30,692 nucleotides of DNA from Conidiobolus incongruus B7586 (lineage: Eukaryota > Entomophthoromycota > Entomophthoromycetes > Entomophthorales > Conidiobolaceae). Each line of letters begins with the position of its first letter. Position 1 is the stretch's first letter. The translations under genes were made by a program, and so were the position numbers. The stretch is taken from the NCBI GenBank assembly GCA_000697335.1, contig JNEM01013728.1:1-30692 (forward strand). Direction: 5' to 3'. The notes below the pieces were generated by a model. That model had not been told where the DNA came from, searched no databases, and worked only from the letters and a program-made list of their open reading frames with translations. Shown in pieces: positions 9,930 through 21,949 of this stretch.

Positions 9930-11239
9930 TTGGTGCAGAAATTAAATAATAGCACAATTTTAAAATTAAAATTAAATAAATTAATAAATAATATATAAAA
10001 ATTAATGAATAATGTAAAATTAATAGCCTCCTTTAATATTAATAACTCTTTTCTATACTTTTAGTAAGCTTCTAATTCTTAAAAAACAGTTCTTTTTATT
10101 AAGGACTGAAATTTGATATTTTATAAACTAATTTAATTTGTTTGCAAAAATTTTTTTTCCTGCAAGCTGTTTTTTTAATTACTTAAAACAATTATAATTA
10201 TATAGGTTATAATCAAGTAAATATACTAGATGTGGTAACTCTTTTTATTTTTTATATAAAAAATCTTTTATAGTTTTAGCTTTTTATATTTTACAATTAT
10301 TATGTAAAATAATAAATATCTTAAATTTATATTAAAAACACCATTTAAAATTTATTTTATTTAAAAAGATAATATATAATTTACTATTAATTAACTTTCT
10401 TTTAAGTATTAAATAAGAAAATTATAGATCATTATAATTTATTACAATAATTAATATTCACTTATATTTAAAATGGTTATTCATTAGAATTTATAGAAAG
10501 AATTAATTTAACTTAATATTTTATTTTATTTTTAAGAAAAGAATTATATAAAAAAATTTAAGACTTATTAATTATAAGTATTTATTGTAAAAACCATTGT
10601 TTTTAGTTATACCTTAATGAGTTTAGTTTAGCTATAGCTACTTTAGTTTTCTTTTAAGCTTTTGTTAAATTATAAGATATTTATTTTATATTTTTATTAA
10701 TTAGTTTAAATTTAGACTTAAGTAAATATTACATGCTTATATAATTAATATTAAATTGTTTTGATAATTTTTTAACAAAAATAAAAAGATATTTTTTAAT
10801 ATATTTTTTTACTTTATTAATAAATAAAAGAGTAACAATAAAGATTAACCTTTTAGATTTTAGTAAATTTTAAATAATGTCCCTTTTAGCTTTAAAATCA
10901 CAAATCTAGTGATATATGGTAGTTTTAGATAAAGTATTATCTTTATAAGCTGTTTGTAAGTTTTAGATGATTTTAAAGGATTTATGGTTAAGTTTTAAAG
11001 ATATAAAAATAAAAGCCTTTTGATAATTATAATCTAATTTAAATATGATTAAATTTGAGTATAAATTTTAAAATCAGAATATTTTAATAAAAAAATAATT
11101 AAAATTAAATATATATATATATATATATTTTGAAAATGTTTATTTTCCTATATAATATATATATAATTTTTCAAAATATATAATATGTTTGAAAGATCAG
11201 AAATTAAAAAATTTGATATTTTTTAATTTCCATACTAAT
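9930..11239 (-). mobile_element. mariner-type DNA transposon (family B copy 2), inverted, RIP-decayed
   Basis: Reverse-oriented counterpart of 114-1435 with the same length. Its left end reads TTGGTGCAGAAATTAAATAA and its right end ATTTTTTAATTTCCATACTAA, the reverse complement of TTAGTATGGAAATT. Internal landmarks correspond one by one, for example TTTCCTGCAAGCTGTTTTTT near 10155-10176 against AACAGCTTGCAGGAAA near 1190-1205. The transposase frame (about 11035 down to 10030) has many stops. Where copies 1 and 2 differ it is mostly C/T or G/A. Confidence 0.8.
11200..11230. repeat. near-terminal palindrome of family B, second copy
   Basis: Arms 11200-11212 and 11218-11230 pair exactly and match the hairpin at 121-151 in the first copy. 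The conserved stem despite heavy mutation elsewhere partly reflects its lack of C and G. Confidence 0.7.
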
Positions 11240-12060
11240 ATTAAAAAATAATTATTATAAATATTCATATCTAATGAATATAAAGGATAGAATAATAAAT
11301 ACTGGTTTTTTGTGAATAAGCAAAGTTTTGAAAATTATTATTTTAACTATTACTATTAAAAATAAAACATTTTTCAATAATATTTCTTTTATATCAATTT
11401 ATAACAATAGTTTTTAAATTCAAAATATATTTTATTTTTTAAGTTAGCATTAGTAATAATATTAGGTGGGATGTTATAATTTTAATATTTATACCTATAA
11501 TAAATAACTTTTGTTAAATAGTTTTCTGTTTTGAACCCAAATGCTACTTTGGTTTTTTGGTAATAAATCATTTATCACCAATAATGATTTATATATTATA
11601 GTAATTTTTTACAATATAAGAAAAATATTGATTTAATAAAATTTTATTATATCTATAATTTTTCTTATATAATTTTAATTTTCATTTAAACTATAAAGTG
11701 CCTATAATTTAAATTTTATTGATTTATTATATAGTTATCTTTGACAAGGTTATAGCAAATTTGATATTAAATTATAAAAGATAACACAGTTCATTTATTG
11801 AAGTATATGGGTGTTATGTAAAATATTTTTTATTTATATTTCTTTGGTTGGTTTTAAACTTTGGTAAACACAAGCAAGATAAGTTTTCAATATTAGATAT
11901 TTTGGTTTTTAGTCAATTAGATTATTTTTTAATATTATGTTTAATAACCCTTCTTCAACAGTTGTTTCTTTTAAATTTTTGTGAATGGCTAATATAAAAT
12001 GTTTTGTATAGAGGATAATTTGGTAAATGCTTTCTGTTTAATTCTGGAAAATTTTGAAAT
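11240..12060. other. AT-rich spacer, no gene recognised
   Basis: Between family B copy 2 and the GC-richer island. An imperfect palindrome near 11560-11595 (AATAAATCATTTATC, then ATAATGATTTAT) is the only visible structure. No open frame of balanced composition. Confidence 0.5.
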
Positions 12061-12470
12061 GCCACTTTTTCGAGTTTTATTGGTGTATATTCAAATTTCA
12101 CATGAAAGCTGTATTATATATTAACAGGTCTTGGAAAAGCCGTGTTCAGAGTAGTTTGATTAAAAGAGAGAGATCTGGTGAATCCCAGGTAAGTGTTAGG
12201 GAGATAAGAGGTTTATTGGTTTAATTCAAATAGCTGGGAGGACCCAGATCAAACTCTTCCTGGTGAGGATAGCTCTAATTCGGGGTTTTATATAGTGTGA
12301 GTTGGGTAAGGTGATTCATAAGATTCTCCGGTGACTTGTATCATCAGCAAATTAAAAGATAGAGGGGGAGCAGATGGTATGCGAGGAGGAAATGACTTCA
12401 CATTAGGTTGATGTAAAAATACTTGGGTAGAAGGAAGTCACCTGGCTTGTGACAATATAATAAAAATAAT
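12061..12470. other. GC-richer island of unknown identity, possible gene relic
   Basis: About 400 bases of clearly higher G+C than either flank, with no open frame across it. On the plus strand a consensus-like fungal splice donor, CAG|GTAAGT at 12186-12194, is followed by AAATAG at 12228-12233, which would make a 45-base intron flanked by RSWKSRVQSSLIKRERS-like text. On the minus strand a run of about 50 open codons (text such as KSFPPRIPSAPPLSFN) is also present. Neither reading is recognised and both hit stops. It may be a decayed host gene or untranslated exon; the strand is undecided. Confidence 0.35.
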
Positions 12471-13296
12471 GAATTATTCGGATCATCCATGATCAATTAA
12501 TATTATCCAAAAATTATCCTGAAACAATTATGACTTAAAAAATAATCTTTGATTATAATGTCCCAATTTACTTTTAACCACTGAATATATTAGCATACTC
12601 ATGGAGTTATACCAGTTGCAATTATTAGAATAAGTAGAGCACTGATGACATCATTCAATTGACTGACAATTACCATATTGAAATTTGTGCTAAGAATTAC
12701 CGCCAAAAATTAAGTTACAGCCATTATTTTATTTTTAAACATTAATGAAAATTCGTTCTCTTCAAATATTCACAATAGTTACAAATCTGTGTTTGGATTG
12801 AATAAAAATCTTTTTAATTTATTAAAAATTATTCAGAATGTAATCTTATTGAAAATCATTATATTAAAATTATTAATTAATAATATATCATAACTAGTAT
12901 TAATTTTTAAGATACATATGATATCTATTATCTAAAATCACGAGAGTGATCAATAACCGATTTTAAACTAATTTTCAAATTACGAATATTATAAATAGGT
13001 ATCAAATATTATAATAATCAAATCAGATAATAAATAATTTTTTAGATGAGAGTCATTTAGGAAAAGTCAAATTTTGTGTATTCATTAATTATAGAAGCAT
13101 CTTCCATTTTGTCTAGATTTTTAATATTTTGATCCAATTTGAAATCTAATTGAAATTCGTCCGATATCATATAATCCACTTAAGTACCCCGGAAACCAAA
13201 AATAATCAAAGTTCTAAATTGATAGGGTTCTAAATACATCACAAAGGTAGTATATAGATAGCATTTATTTACATTAGCAAATAATAACACAATTTA
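12471..13296. other. AT-rich spacer upstream of the small secreted-protein relic
   Basis: No gene recognised. A TATA-like GTATATAG near 13250 could have served the reading frame that begins at 13297. Composition is slightly less extreme than in the transposon relics. Confidence 0.4.
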
Positions 13297-13630
13297 ATGT
13301 ATCATTTTTTATTAGCAACCTTTATAAAATTATTCAATTTATTTTGCATTCCAATTGATATCGATATCGATAAAGAGAACTGTTTCAATTATTATGATAT
13401 TGCCTATATTTATTTTACTGAATCCATTTACAAAATGAAATTATATTGTCACATTGTGGATCCTGATACTAGATGCAATACAAGGCTCATTACTTGCCCT
13501 CTCAAGATGATTCTCTTAGTAACTGCATCTTGAAGTGAGGCGATAATATGGAATTAAATCCTGTTAGACCAGTTGATTATGTAATTATAGATTATAATTG
13601 TCATGATTCTCGCCATCCTTTTGGAGTTTG
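13297..13630 (+). pseudogene. small secreted effector-like gene, probably broken; possible T1/N1 RNase-like fold
   Basis: An ATG-initiated frame of 78 residues begins with a hydrophobic, signal-peptide-like segment (MYHFLLATFIKLFNLF) and contains several cysteines. Its middle text YIYFTESIYK loosely recalls the Y-F-T-x-x-x-I-Y segment of small fungal RNase T1-like proteins. Balanced-composition coding-like text continues to about 13630, including PVDYVIIDYNC, which recalls the RVIFN strand of the same fold. The locus looks broken, with about one or two breaks, and is treated as a fossil. The RNase-like assignment is tentative; an unrelated small cysteine-bearing secreted protein is equally possible. 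Confidence 0.4.
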
Positions 13631-13639
13631 ATGCTTTAT

Positions 13640-14379
13640 TATTTGAAAGTATAATTTAATTTGTTTCCTCAGAAATCGATCATAATTATAATATATTATA
13701 TTAAACTCTGATAAGATAATTATTGTAATTTTGTATCTAATTATGATATGTTTTCTGATTCTGTGTTAACTTAGTATATTTTCAAGTAAAATAAAACATA
13801 ATTTAATTTAAAAAATATTTTCTCAGAGCTCAATGTAAATATTTATATTAATTTGATAAAATGAATTCTATTATAATATATTTATAATGATATTATATAT
13901 TATTACCATATGGAAAGTATTATACACAACTTTCATACAGATCAATTTATTATGATTATTAATTATTAATGCTAATTTTTGATTAATAAAATAATATTTA
14001 TTGTTATACATTATTTTTTTTAAAATATATAAATTCATTAATTTTATATTTTTTTGATAAAATAATAACGAATAGTATTTAAATTTTAAAATAACTGAAT
14101 AATAGGTATTAAGCTGAATTCTGAATTTTTTAATTAGTGATTAAGCTATTAAATGATATATATCATAAATATATTAAGTTACATAACTAATATATTTTAG
14201 ATTTTATTATTTAATATAAATTTAATTATTAAAAATTCTATGATCTAGTTGTTTAGAAATCAATTTCTTTTATTTTAATTAAACCTTATTTAATAGATAT
14301 CAATTATATCAGTTTTATTTTAAAATTATTTAATAATAATAATAAGTGATGTAATAATTTAATATATTTACTATATATA
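13640..14379. other. AT-rich spacer, no gene recognised
   Basis: Very A+T-rich sequence between the small secreted-protein relic and the split Tc1-like element. No repeat ends or open frames of balanced composition. Confidence 0.6.
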
Positions 14380-14943
14380 TACATTAACCTGTAAAAATAA
14401 GTTATAAAATCAAAAAATATTAATTTTAATTAATAACTAAAATAATTGTATATATTAGATTACTTGAAACAATAATATATAATTAAGATATATTATTTGA
14501 TAATAAATAAATATATTTAGATATATTTAGTAAATTATTAGCAAAAATATTAACCATTAATATTTAATTAAGGTGAGTTATAAATTTATGGGTTTTTGAG
14601 ATAAAGGGATATATTTAAAAATATATAACAATATTTTTTTCCTTTTTTGTTATTATTTTATATAGTAATTTATAAATATATTAAATTTTTTTATTTATTA
14701 TTATTATACCTAAATCTTTCTCTAAAAAATTTTTTTATATTTTAATTAACTTTATTAAAAAAGTAAATCAATTTATAATATTATTAGAATTACTAATGTT
14801 AGCTAATTTATTATAATTAAAGTTATTAAGAATAATAGTAAAATTATATTTAAACTTAAACATAAATATGTTAAAATTATAAATTAATATAATAAGAAGT
14901 ATATTTGTAAGTTAATTAATATAAGTAAATATAATATTATAAT

Positions 14944-15315
14944 TATAAATGAATAACAACAATTGAAGGTAAAAAAAGCAGGTTTTTCAATACCTTAAGA
15001 GATATATAATAACTAGATTCTTTAGTATTAAGGTGCTAACTAATAATAATAAGAAATATATTAATAGTTAGGTAAAAGGTTTATTTGTGTAAAAAGTAAT
15101 ATAAGCTAAAGTCCCAATTAAAGAAAAAGATCTATATTCTTCTTATAATTAAGTGGAATATATATACATAAGTATATAAGGTTAATTAATAGTAAAGTTA
15201 CTTAGATATAGGGATTTGTAAAATATTAATAAAACTTAATTTAGATAATTATGTTTTTAGTGATAAATTAAAGTAAGGAAAAGTATCAATTAAGTAGCAA
15301 TTGTTATAATACTTA
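14944..15315 (-). repeat. LTR of the Gypsy fossil (3' LTR in element orientation)
   Basis: About 372 bases, matching 20185-20555 along its whole length. Shared blocks include TATAGGGATTTGTAAAATAT and GCAATTGTTATAAT. The left boundary reads TATAA, a decayed TGTAA. A purine tract lies just inside the element at its right edge. Confidence 0.85.
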
Positions 15316-18300
15316 TACCTCTTTTAAACTATATTAAGCTATTAGCATAGTTTTACTCTTTTTAATCTTTTTAATATAAAATAGGTAAGGGTAAGTGTCT
15401 TTAATCATTTCAAGTAATTTTTAAGTTAATTTAGAATTAGGATAGCTTAACCACTTTTTAAAATAGTAAGGTTTTTTATATTTTATTTTATATATAAGAA
15501 TTTTATCAACATAATATTTTTTATCCCTTTGATTATTAATAATAGGTAATAAGGATGCTTTAAAATTTTAATTGGGAAATTTATCTTTAAAATAATAGAA
15601 TAGTTTTAACAGTGAGGTATAAAAGACTAAATGATATTTATAAGTTTTTAGTAACCCTAATTCAAAATTTCTAGATTTAAAGTTTGCTTTAAAAAAATAA
15701 AATAGCTTAATCTAATATAGTAAAAGCTTTTGATTTATGTTATTTCTAGATATTTGTTTAGTGAAAGGTATATCTATTATATTTAAAAGGATTAAAAACC
15801 CAGATTTATATTTAGATAGAGTTTTATAGAATTTTAAATAATAATATTTATTGTATATTTGTTTCAACTTAGTTGATTCTAAAACTATTTGGTGGATTAA
15901 TTCAAATCTTTCTAATTTATCCATAATAAACTTATTGATGATAACATTTAAGTTAAAGCTAATTAATAAGTTAAGATATTGTTTATAATTTATAAAATAA
16001 AGAGTTAAACTACTAAACTAATTAACTAAATTATTATAGCCAAATTAAAAATAAAATAAGAGAGATTCTTAATTATCTTAATTAAAGTTAATATAATTTC
16101 TAACTATCTCTTTTAAAGTTTTAATAACTTTTTCAATTAGTCTATTTGATTAATAATAGCAAATGGTATTAAACTTTATATTAATATCTATATGCTATAT
16201 CAAAGCTTTTTAGAATTTTAAAGTAAATTTAAAATTTTTATCAATGATCATAGTAATAGGTAATTTATATAATAAAATTACTTTTTTAATTAACAAGTCA
16301 GTTATTTTAGATGTTATAACTATTTTATAAATATGAATAAAATAAGCAAATCAATTGTATAAATCAACAACTACTAAAATATTATTTTAGCTTTTTTTTA
16401 ACTTAGGTATTTTTATAAAGTTAAGTTTTATTTAAGCTTAAAATTTAAATAGTAAAGGTAAAGAGTTTAATTTGCCAACTATCTTCTTTATATTATATAT
16501 ATTTCTTTAACATCTATTATAAGATTCACAGTAGCTTTTTACCAACTTAATTAATTTTGGTATATAATATTTTATTTAAATTTTATTAATAAGTTAAATC
16601 TAGCTTTAATGTCCACTTAACTTATAGTTGTAATATTATTCTAAAATCTTCAATTAAAAGTTAAAGACTTTTAGAATATAAAATATATTATATTTATATA
16701 ATAAACCATTTGATATTTAGAATCTTTTATATTCAAAAAGTTTTTTCTTATTATTCTCTTCTATTTTATTTTTAATTATCAAATAAAAGTTATCATATTA
16801 TAGTTTCTCTTTCAAAATCTGATAAAAGTTTTTATTATTTAAGGTGATAATTATTAAGCAAGTTTTAATTAATTTTTTACATTTATTACACACTAATGTA
16901 TAAATTAGATTTCTACTCAACATATCTAAAACTTTATTCTATTTACCAAGAAAATAATTAATTAGGAATAGATACTCTTAAATAGTTTTTATCTATCTAA
17001 TTTGTTTTCTAGATAAGTACTTTTGTGAATTTAAGTAAATCAATGATTTATAATTATTTAAGTATAAAAACATTTAATAGAATAACCAAAAACTAAACTT
17101 TTTTATAATTTCTACTAATGTAAACATTTCTTACTTATATATAAGATAATTTTATTTAGTAAGTGTTAATTTTCTAGATTAAAACACTAAAGGCTATAGA
17201 TTTAAATATTTAAAAACCTTTTAGTATTTAGTTACCCTATCTAAAGTTTTAAAATAGTTATACTTTTTAAAATCTTCAATAATTTTTGCTTTGTGCTATT
17301 TAATTGTTTATAATATAGGTAAACATATCTATAAATACAATTATTAATAATTTAAGAATCAATGTAGTAAATATTGAAGTTTTAATAATTTTGTAAATTA
17401 ATGTATAAAAAGAGAAAGTCTCATTAGGGGTTTAAATAAATAATTTATCTTTTTTTAATATATTAGACATAGAATTAATAAGCTTAACAAATATAAGAAT
17501 ATAGTGTTTAAAATATATAACTAATTCTAAAAAAGCTATTACTTAATATTTACTAGTAAGGATTACAATATTATATAATCTTTAAAGTTTTACTAGGTCA
17601 ATAGAAATTCCTTTAGAAGAGATAATATAACTACAAAATAAAATAGATGAAGTAGTAAAAACATATTTAAAGAGTTTTACTAGGAACTAATATTAGTTAA
17701 GTATTTGTAAAATAATCTTTATATATAAAATATAATTATCTAAAGTTTTTAAATAAACTAAAATATTGTTTAAATAGCACACAACAAAATTATTATAATA
17801 TTTGCTAAATAAACTATTTAAAAGTTTTATAAATATAGAAAGTGTGTTACAAAGTTTAAAATTTATAACTTTAAACTTATAATACCTTAATACACAATTA
17901 AAAATGGTTAAAGGAATATTTTGTTTATTAACTAAAATATTATAATAGTTGTTCTTAAGATTTATTTTAATAAAGTAGTTTGTGCTTATAAATCTATCTT
18001 TAATTTCATATAAATTAGGTAAAGTAATTTTATCTTTAATTGTTCTATTATTAAAAACTCTATTATCAATGTAAAATCACCAACCTTTATTATGTTTTTT
18101 AACAAAAAAGACTAATAAACCTTAAAGGTTTATAGAAGGTTATATAAAACCTAATTCTAATAGCTTATTTATTTCTTCATAAAGAATCTTATATTATTTA
18201 AGAAAAATATAATAAGGTGATTTATAATAAGATTAAGTATTAAGTAACAGTTTAATTTTATAAGACATATTTTTTTATTGATAGAGTAGTTAAAATTTTA

Positions 18301-20174
18301 AAAATATTTCTGTATTTATTAACAATCTTGTAAAACAAATTTTAATATTTAAAGCATTTATTAAATCTTCTAAAGAAGTAAAGATAGTGTTAAAATTGAT
18401 ATAAATTATATTAGATTAATTTTTTAACTCTTTAATTAAATTTACAAAAGATATTCTTACAATTATTATATTATTAAAAAGGGTATTATTAGTATCTTTT
18501 TCTATAATAGAATTAGTTATTAACTTATAACTTAAACTATTATAACAAAACAAAAAAATATACTCATTAAATAAACTTTTATTTATGATAATTATATAGT
18601 ACTTCTAAAACCAACTAAAACCTATAATATTGTTATATTTTATATAACCTATTATAAATTAAATTCTTTTAAAATAACTTATTACCAATAAAATATTATA
18701 ATATAAAAATCCTTTAATAGTTTATTAGGTATTATTTATATAATTCAATATTATATTTGTTTAATCATAAGATAATTTAAATCTCTTAATAATATCTTCA
18801 TTAATAAACATATTATTATAATTAAAATTAAGTAGGAAAGAAATAAAGTTTTTGTTTAGAGTATCTTTAAAGATTTACAAGGAACATAACTTATTTTCAT
18901 TAGGATTTAATAAATAAGAGTTTAGATAGATATTACTCCTCTTTTCTAATGAATTTTAAAATAATTTTTAGTTATTTGAATATAGTTCAAGGGTTTATTA
19001 TAAAGAATTTTTGACAAAGATTTTTTTTTATTATTTTAACTATATTAGGTTAAATTTAAACTAGATTAATTATTAATCTGTTGATTACTTTCTCTATTAT
19101 TTACTTGAATATTATTGTTTAAAACTACATTACTAGAGTTTTTATTATTAAATAGCTTTTTGGGATACTTATTCTAATGGTGATTTATATTAATTTATTT
19201 ATAATAGAAGTATCTTTTATTTTTTATTAAGTATTATTTTTCTTTTTAAGTTAGATGGTTTTTTTTCTATATCATTGATATATCTATAATTGTAGTATTA
19301 AATAATTTAGATAAGGAATTGATAAAGTTTATATAGAAACTCTTATTCATTCTTTTAATATAAATCTAATCATCTTTTACCTCAATAGTTGTTTTAATCA
19401 AAGTAACAAAACTAGCTGTTGTCATATTAATTTTTGAGTAGACAATTATAAGAATATTAGGTTTGAGTTTTCTCTTAAACTTATCTTTTTTTTCATCTTT
19501 AAATAAGTTAGGAATTTTTAATTCAAGCTAGGTAGGTTCTTTTATAAAATTTTTAACTGAATATTTTTAAATAATCTTTGCTAACTTATTTTAAGCTAGA
19601 GTAATTATATTTAGTAGGTAAAACCTCTACTTAATTACTTATTTAAATTGGTTAAATGATTAGATTCTATCAAGATGAAAAAAACTACTAATAAGATTAA
19701 ATATGTATTTTAAGTATTTATATCACTAATGTTTAGCATAAGAGGTTAATTTAAAAGCTAAAATTTTTACTAAATTATATAGATCTAAAGTTTTGATTTT
19801 TTTAAGGAATTTAATTAGTTTGTCTAGAAATTCTTCTAGTTTTTTAGGAGATTTTAAGCTATTATAAGTAATTAGGTTATTTACAAAGAACTTAACTTTA
19901 TTAAAGCTTTTTAAAGTAAAAAATAAAACTCTATGACTATTTAATTCAGTTATTATTTGTTGTATATAGTTGATCTACTAGGTTTACTTTAATTTTAATT
20001 GATATTTAGTAAAAATACTATTGGTATTAACAAAATCTTGTTAACTAATAGAATAATAGTTATTGTTACTAAAACTTTAAGTGTTTATCTTATTTGAGTT
20101 ATATATAGAGTAATAGGTTACAATTATAAAATCTTTAACTATAACAGTAAAAGTACTTTTAGATCTTCTTAATT

Positions 20175-20184
20175 GTTGCTATTA
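20175..20184 (-). other. primer-binding site of the Gypsy fossil
   Basis: On the minus strand this reads TAATAGCAAC next to the LTR end, a decayed form of TGGTAGC-type sequence complementary to the 3' end of initiator methionine tRNA. The less mutated element at the right of the window has TGGTAGCAGC in the same place, which supports the reading. Confidence 0.65.
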
Positions 20185-20555
20185 TATAAGTAAATAATAA
20201 TAGTTAAGGGTAGAAGAAATAGGTTTTTCAATATCTTAAGAAATATATATTAACTAGATCCTTTAGTATTAAAGTGCTAACTAATAATAATAAGAAATAT
20301 ATTACTAATTAAGCAAAAGTTTTATTTGTGTAAAAAGTAATATAAGCTAAAGTTTTAACTAAAGAGAAGGATCTAAGTCTTTTTTATAGCTAAATAAAGT
20401 ATATACACATAAGTATGTAAGGCTAATTAATAATAAATTATTTAGATATAGGGATTTGTAAAATATTAATAAGACTTAATTTAGATAATTAAGTCTTTAG
20501 TAGTAAATTTAAATGAGGAAAATTATCAATTAAATAGCAATTGTTATAATATTTA
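20185..20555 (-). repeat. LTR of the Gypsy fossil (5' LTR in element orientation)
   Basis: About 371 bases, pairing with 14944-15315. It is followed directly on the right by resumed Tc1-like sequence. Confidence 0.85.
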
Positions 20556-21548
20556 AAATAATAGAAATATAACAAAAATTATAAAACTCTATAAGAATAT
20601 CAGTTAATATTAATACTATTATATATACTTTGTATTAATATAGATACCACTTATATTTTAAAGAAAACACCCTAAATTAAAAAAAATTATTATAAAATTA
20701 AGCAAAAATTTAAATATTATTATTAATAATAAATTAAAATTAATTAAAGTTATTTGATTGAATAAAACAAAAATATATTTTAATAGATTTAATAAAAAAA
20801 TTAAATATTTAAAAAAACGATATAAAATTACTTTATGACTATAATATTAATTTTACCAAAAATTAAAATAATAGGTTAATTATTATTTAAGGATATATAT
20901 TGTTTTTAGGTGTAAAATATTTTTATAAGGTTAATAAGGGAATTAATACTAAAATATATTAAAATATTTTAAATAAAAAATTAAAAAAAACTATTGAATA
21001 ATATAAGATAAATTAATTTAATATTATTTTTAATAAGATAGTATCTTCTATTATATTATAGCTTTTATTACCAAATAGCTTAAAAATAACAAAATAATAG
21101 TGATAAAATAGTTTTTTTGATTTTTTTACTATAACATTATCAAATATCTTTAAAATTAATTAAAAAAACTGTTAAAACTTTTCCTCTAATAAAAAATTTT
21201 AACTAGTTTTAAGAATATGTTTAAGAATTATAAAACTAGATTAACCCTTTATAGTATAAAAAGTTAGTTAATTCTATACCTTACAAACTTAAAAAGATTA
21301 GAAAAACTAAATATAAATACATTAAGTTTTAATTTTTTTTATCACCAAAAATCTATAAATTTATAATATATTTTAAATAAAATCTAATAATTGATATTTT
21401 AACTAATTAATAACTAAATATCATCATTTAATGATTTATATTATTAATCAATAGAATAAGTTTTAATTATTTAATTTAAGTATATTTTATTGAATATCAA
21501 TTAAGATATTAGTAAAAATATAAGTGTTTTTGATTCTATAACATATTT

Positions 21549-21550
<2 letters not shown>

Positions 21551-21579
<29 letters not shown>
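21551..21579. repeat. (AT)n microsatellite at the end of the split Tc1-like copy
   Basis: About 14 AT units that have replaced or grown out of the last bases of the terminal repeat, making the exact element end unclear. Confidence 0.85.
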
Positions 21580-21583
<4 letters not shown>

Positions 21584-21949
21584 CATTTTTTAAAGATTTC
21601 AATAAAAAACAGTATAATTAAAGTTATTATATATATTTTTAAATTTTAACTAGGTTAAATAAAGAGCAATAAGTAAAATATAATATTATATAAAATATTC
21701 TAGAGTAAATATTGTTAAAAACTCCAAATAATAACTAATAACAAAAATCTTTTGAAGTTTAATATTGAATATCAATTTTATCAACTTAAAGTTAAAATAT
21801 TTAATATCAAATATTTATTTTATTCAAAACATTCCAAATTTATAACTAAATATTAAAAAATTTTAATTAAAAATATTTTAAAAAAACCACAATTATTGAC
21901 ACGAAATTCTGTCTCTTATACACATCTATATATAAGCTTATATATATTA
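21563..21949. other. AT-rich spacer containing an adapter-like sequence
   Basis: No gene. It contains the exact Tn5/Nextera mosaic end at 21909-21927 and the point where homology to family B copy 3 begins abruptly (about 21950). Confidence 0.6.
21909..21927. other. exact Tn5/Nextera mosaic-end sequence, probable assembly artefact
   Basis: CTGTCTCTTATACACATCT, all 19 bases of the hyperactive Tn5 mosaic end used in tagmentation libraries. Its composition is unlike the neighbouring sequence, and a chance 19-base match is negligible. It lies where the terminal 80 or so bases expected for family B copy 3 are missing. Best explained as residual adapter at a chimeric or badly trimmed join. Confidence 0.9.

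Larger units (their letters stand above)
14944..20555 (-). mobile_element. Ty3/Gypsy LTR retrotransposon, minus orientation, fossil
   Basis: A 5.6-kb LTR element nested in the Tc1-like copy. The LTRs are 14944-15315 and 20185-20555, differing mostly by transitions. A tRNA-iMet-type primer-binding site adjoins the right LTR, and a purine tract adjoins the left one. On the minus strand the order is gag-like region (about 19100-20100), protease region (about 18650-18900), reverse transcriptase (about 17720-18230, with text such as LLELGFI and VVCYLNNILVYL), RNase H (about 17050-17600) and integrase (about 15950-16900) with its C-terminal region to about 15420. That order is Ty3/Gypsy. It is full-length in structure but broken throughout by very many RIP-type changes. 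It is old, yet younger than the Tc1-like element it interrupts. Confidence 0.85.
14380..21562 (+). mobile_element. Tc1-like DNA transposon (family A copy 3), split by a Gypsy element
   Basis: The left terminus is TACATTAACCTGTAAAAATA with TA at 14380-14381. The sequence then follows the copy at 3184 base for base with transitions up to about 14943, resumes at about 20556 (ATAGAAATATAACAAAAATT) and runs to a degraded right terminus that merges into an AT repeat near 21562. Removing the insert leaves about 1.57 kb, the family length. The transposase is destroyed by stops at nearly every former Gln codon. It is among the most heavily mutated copies, so it is old, and older than its Gypsy insert. 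Confidence 0.85.

Noticed and set aside
15712-15924. Minus-strand open frame of 70 codons
   Set aside because: Not a separate gene; it is part of the integrase C-terminal region of the Gypsy fossil.
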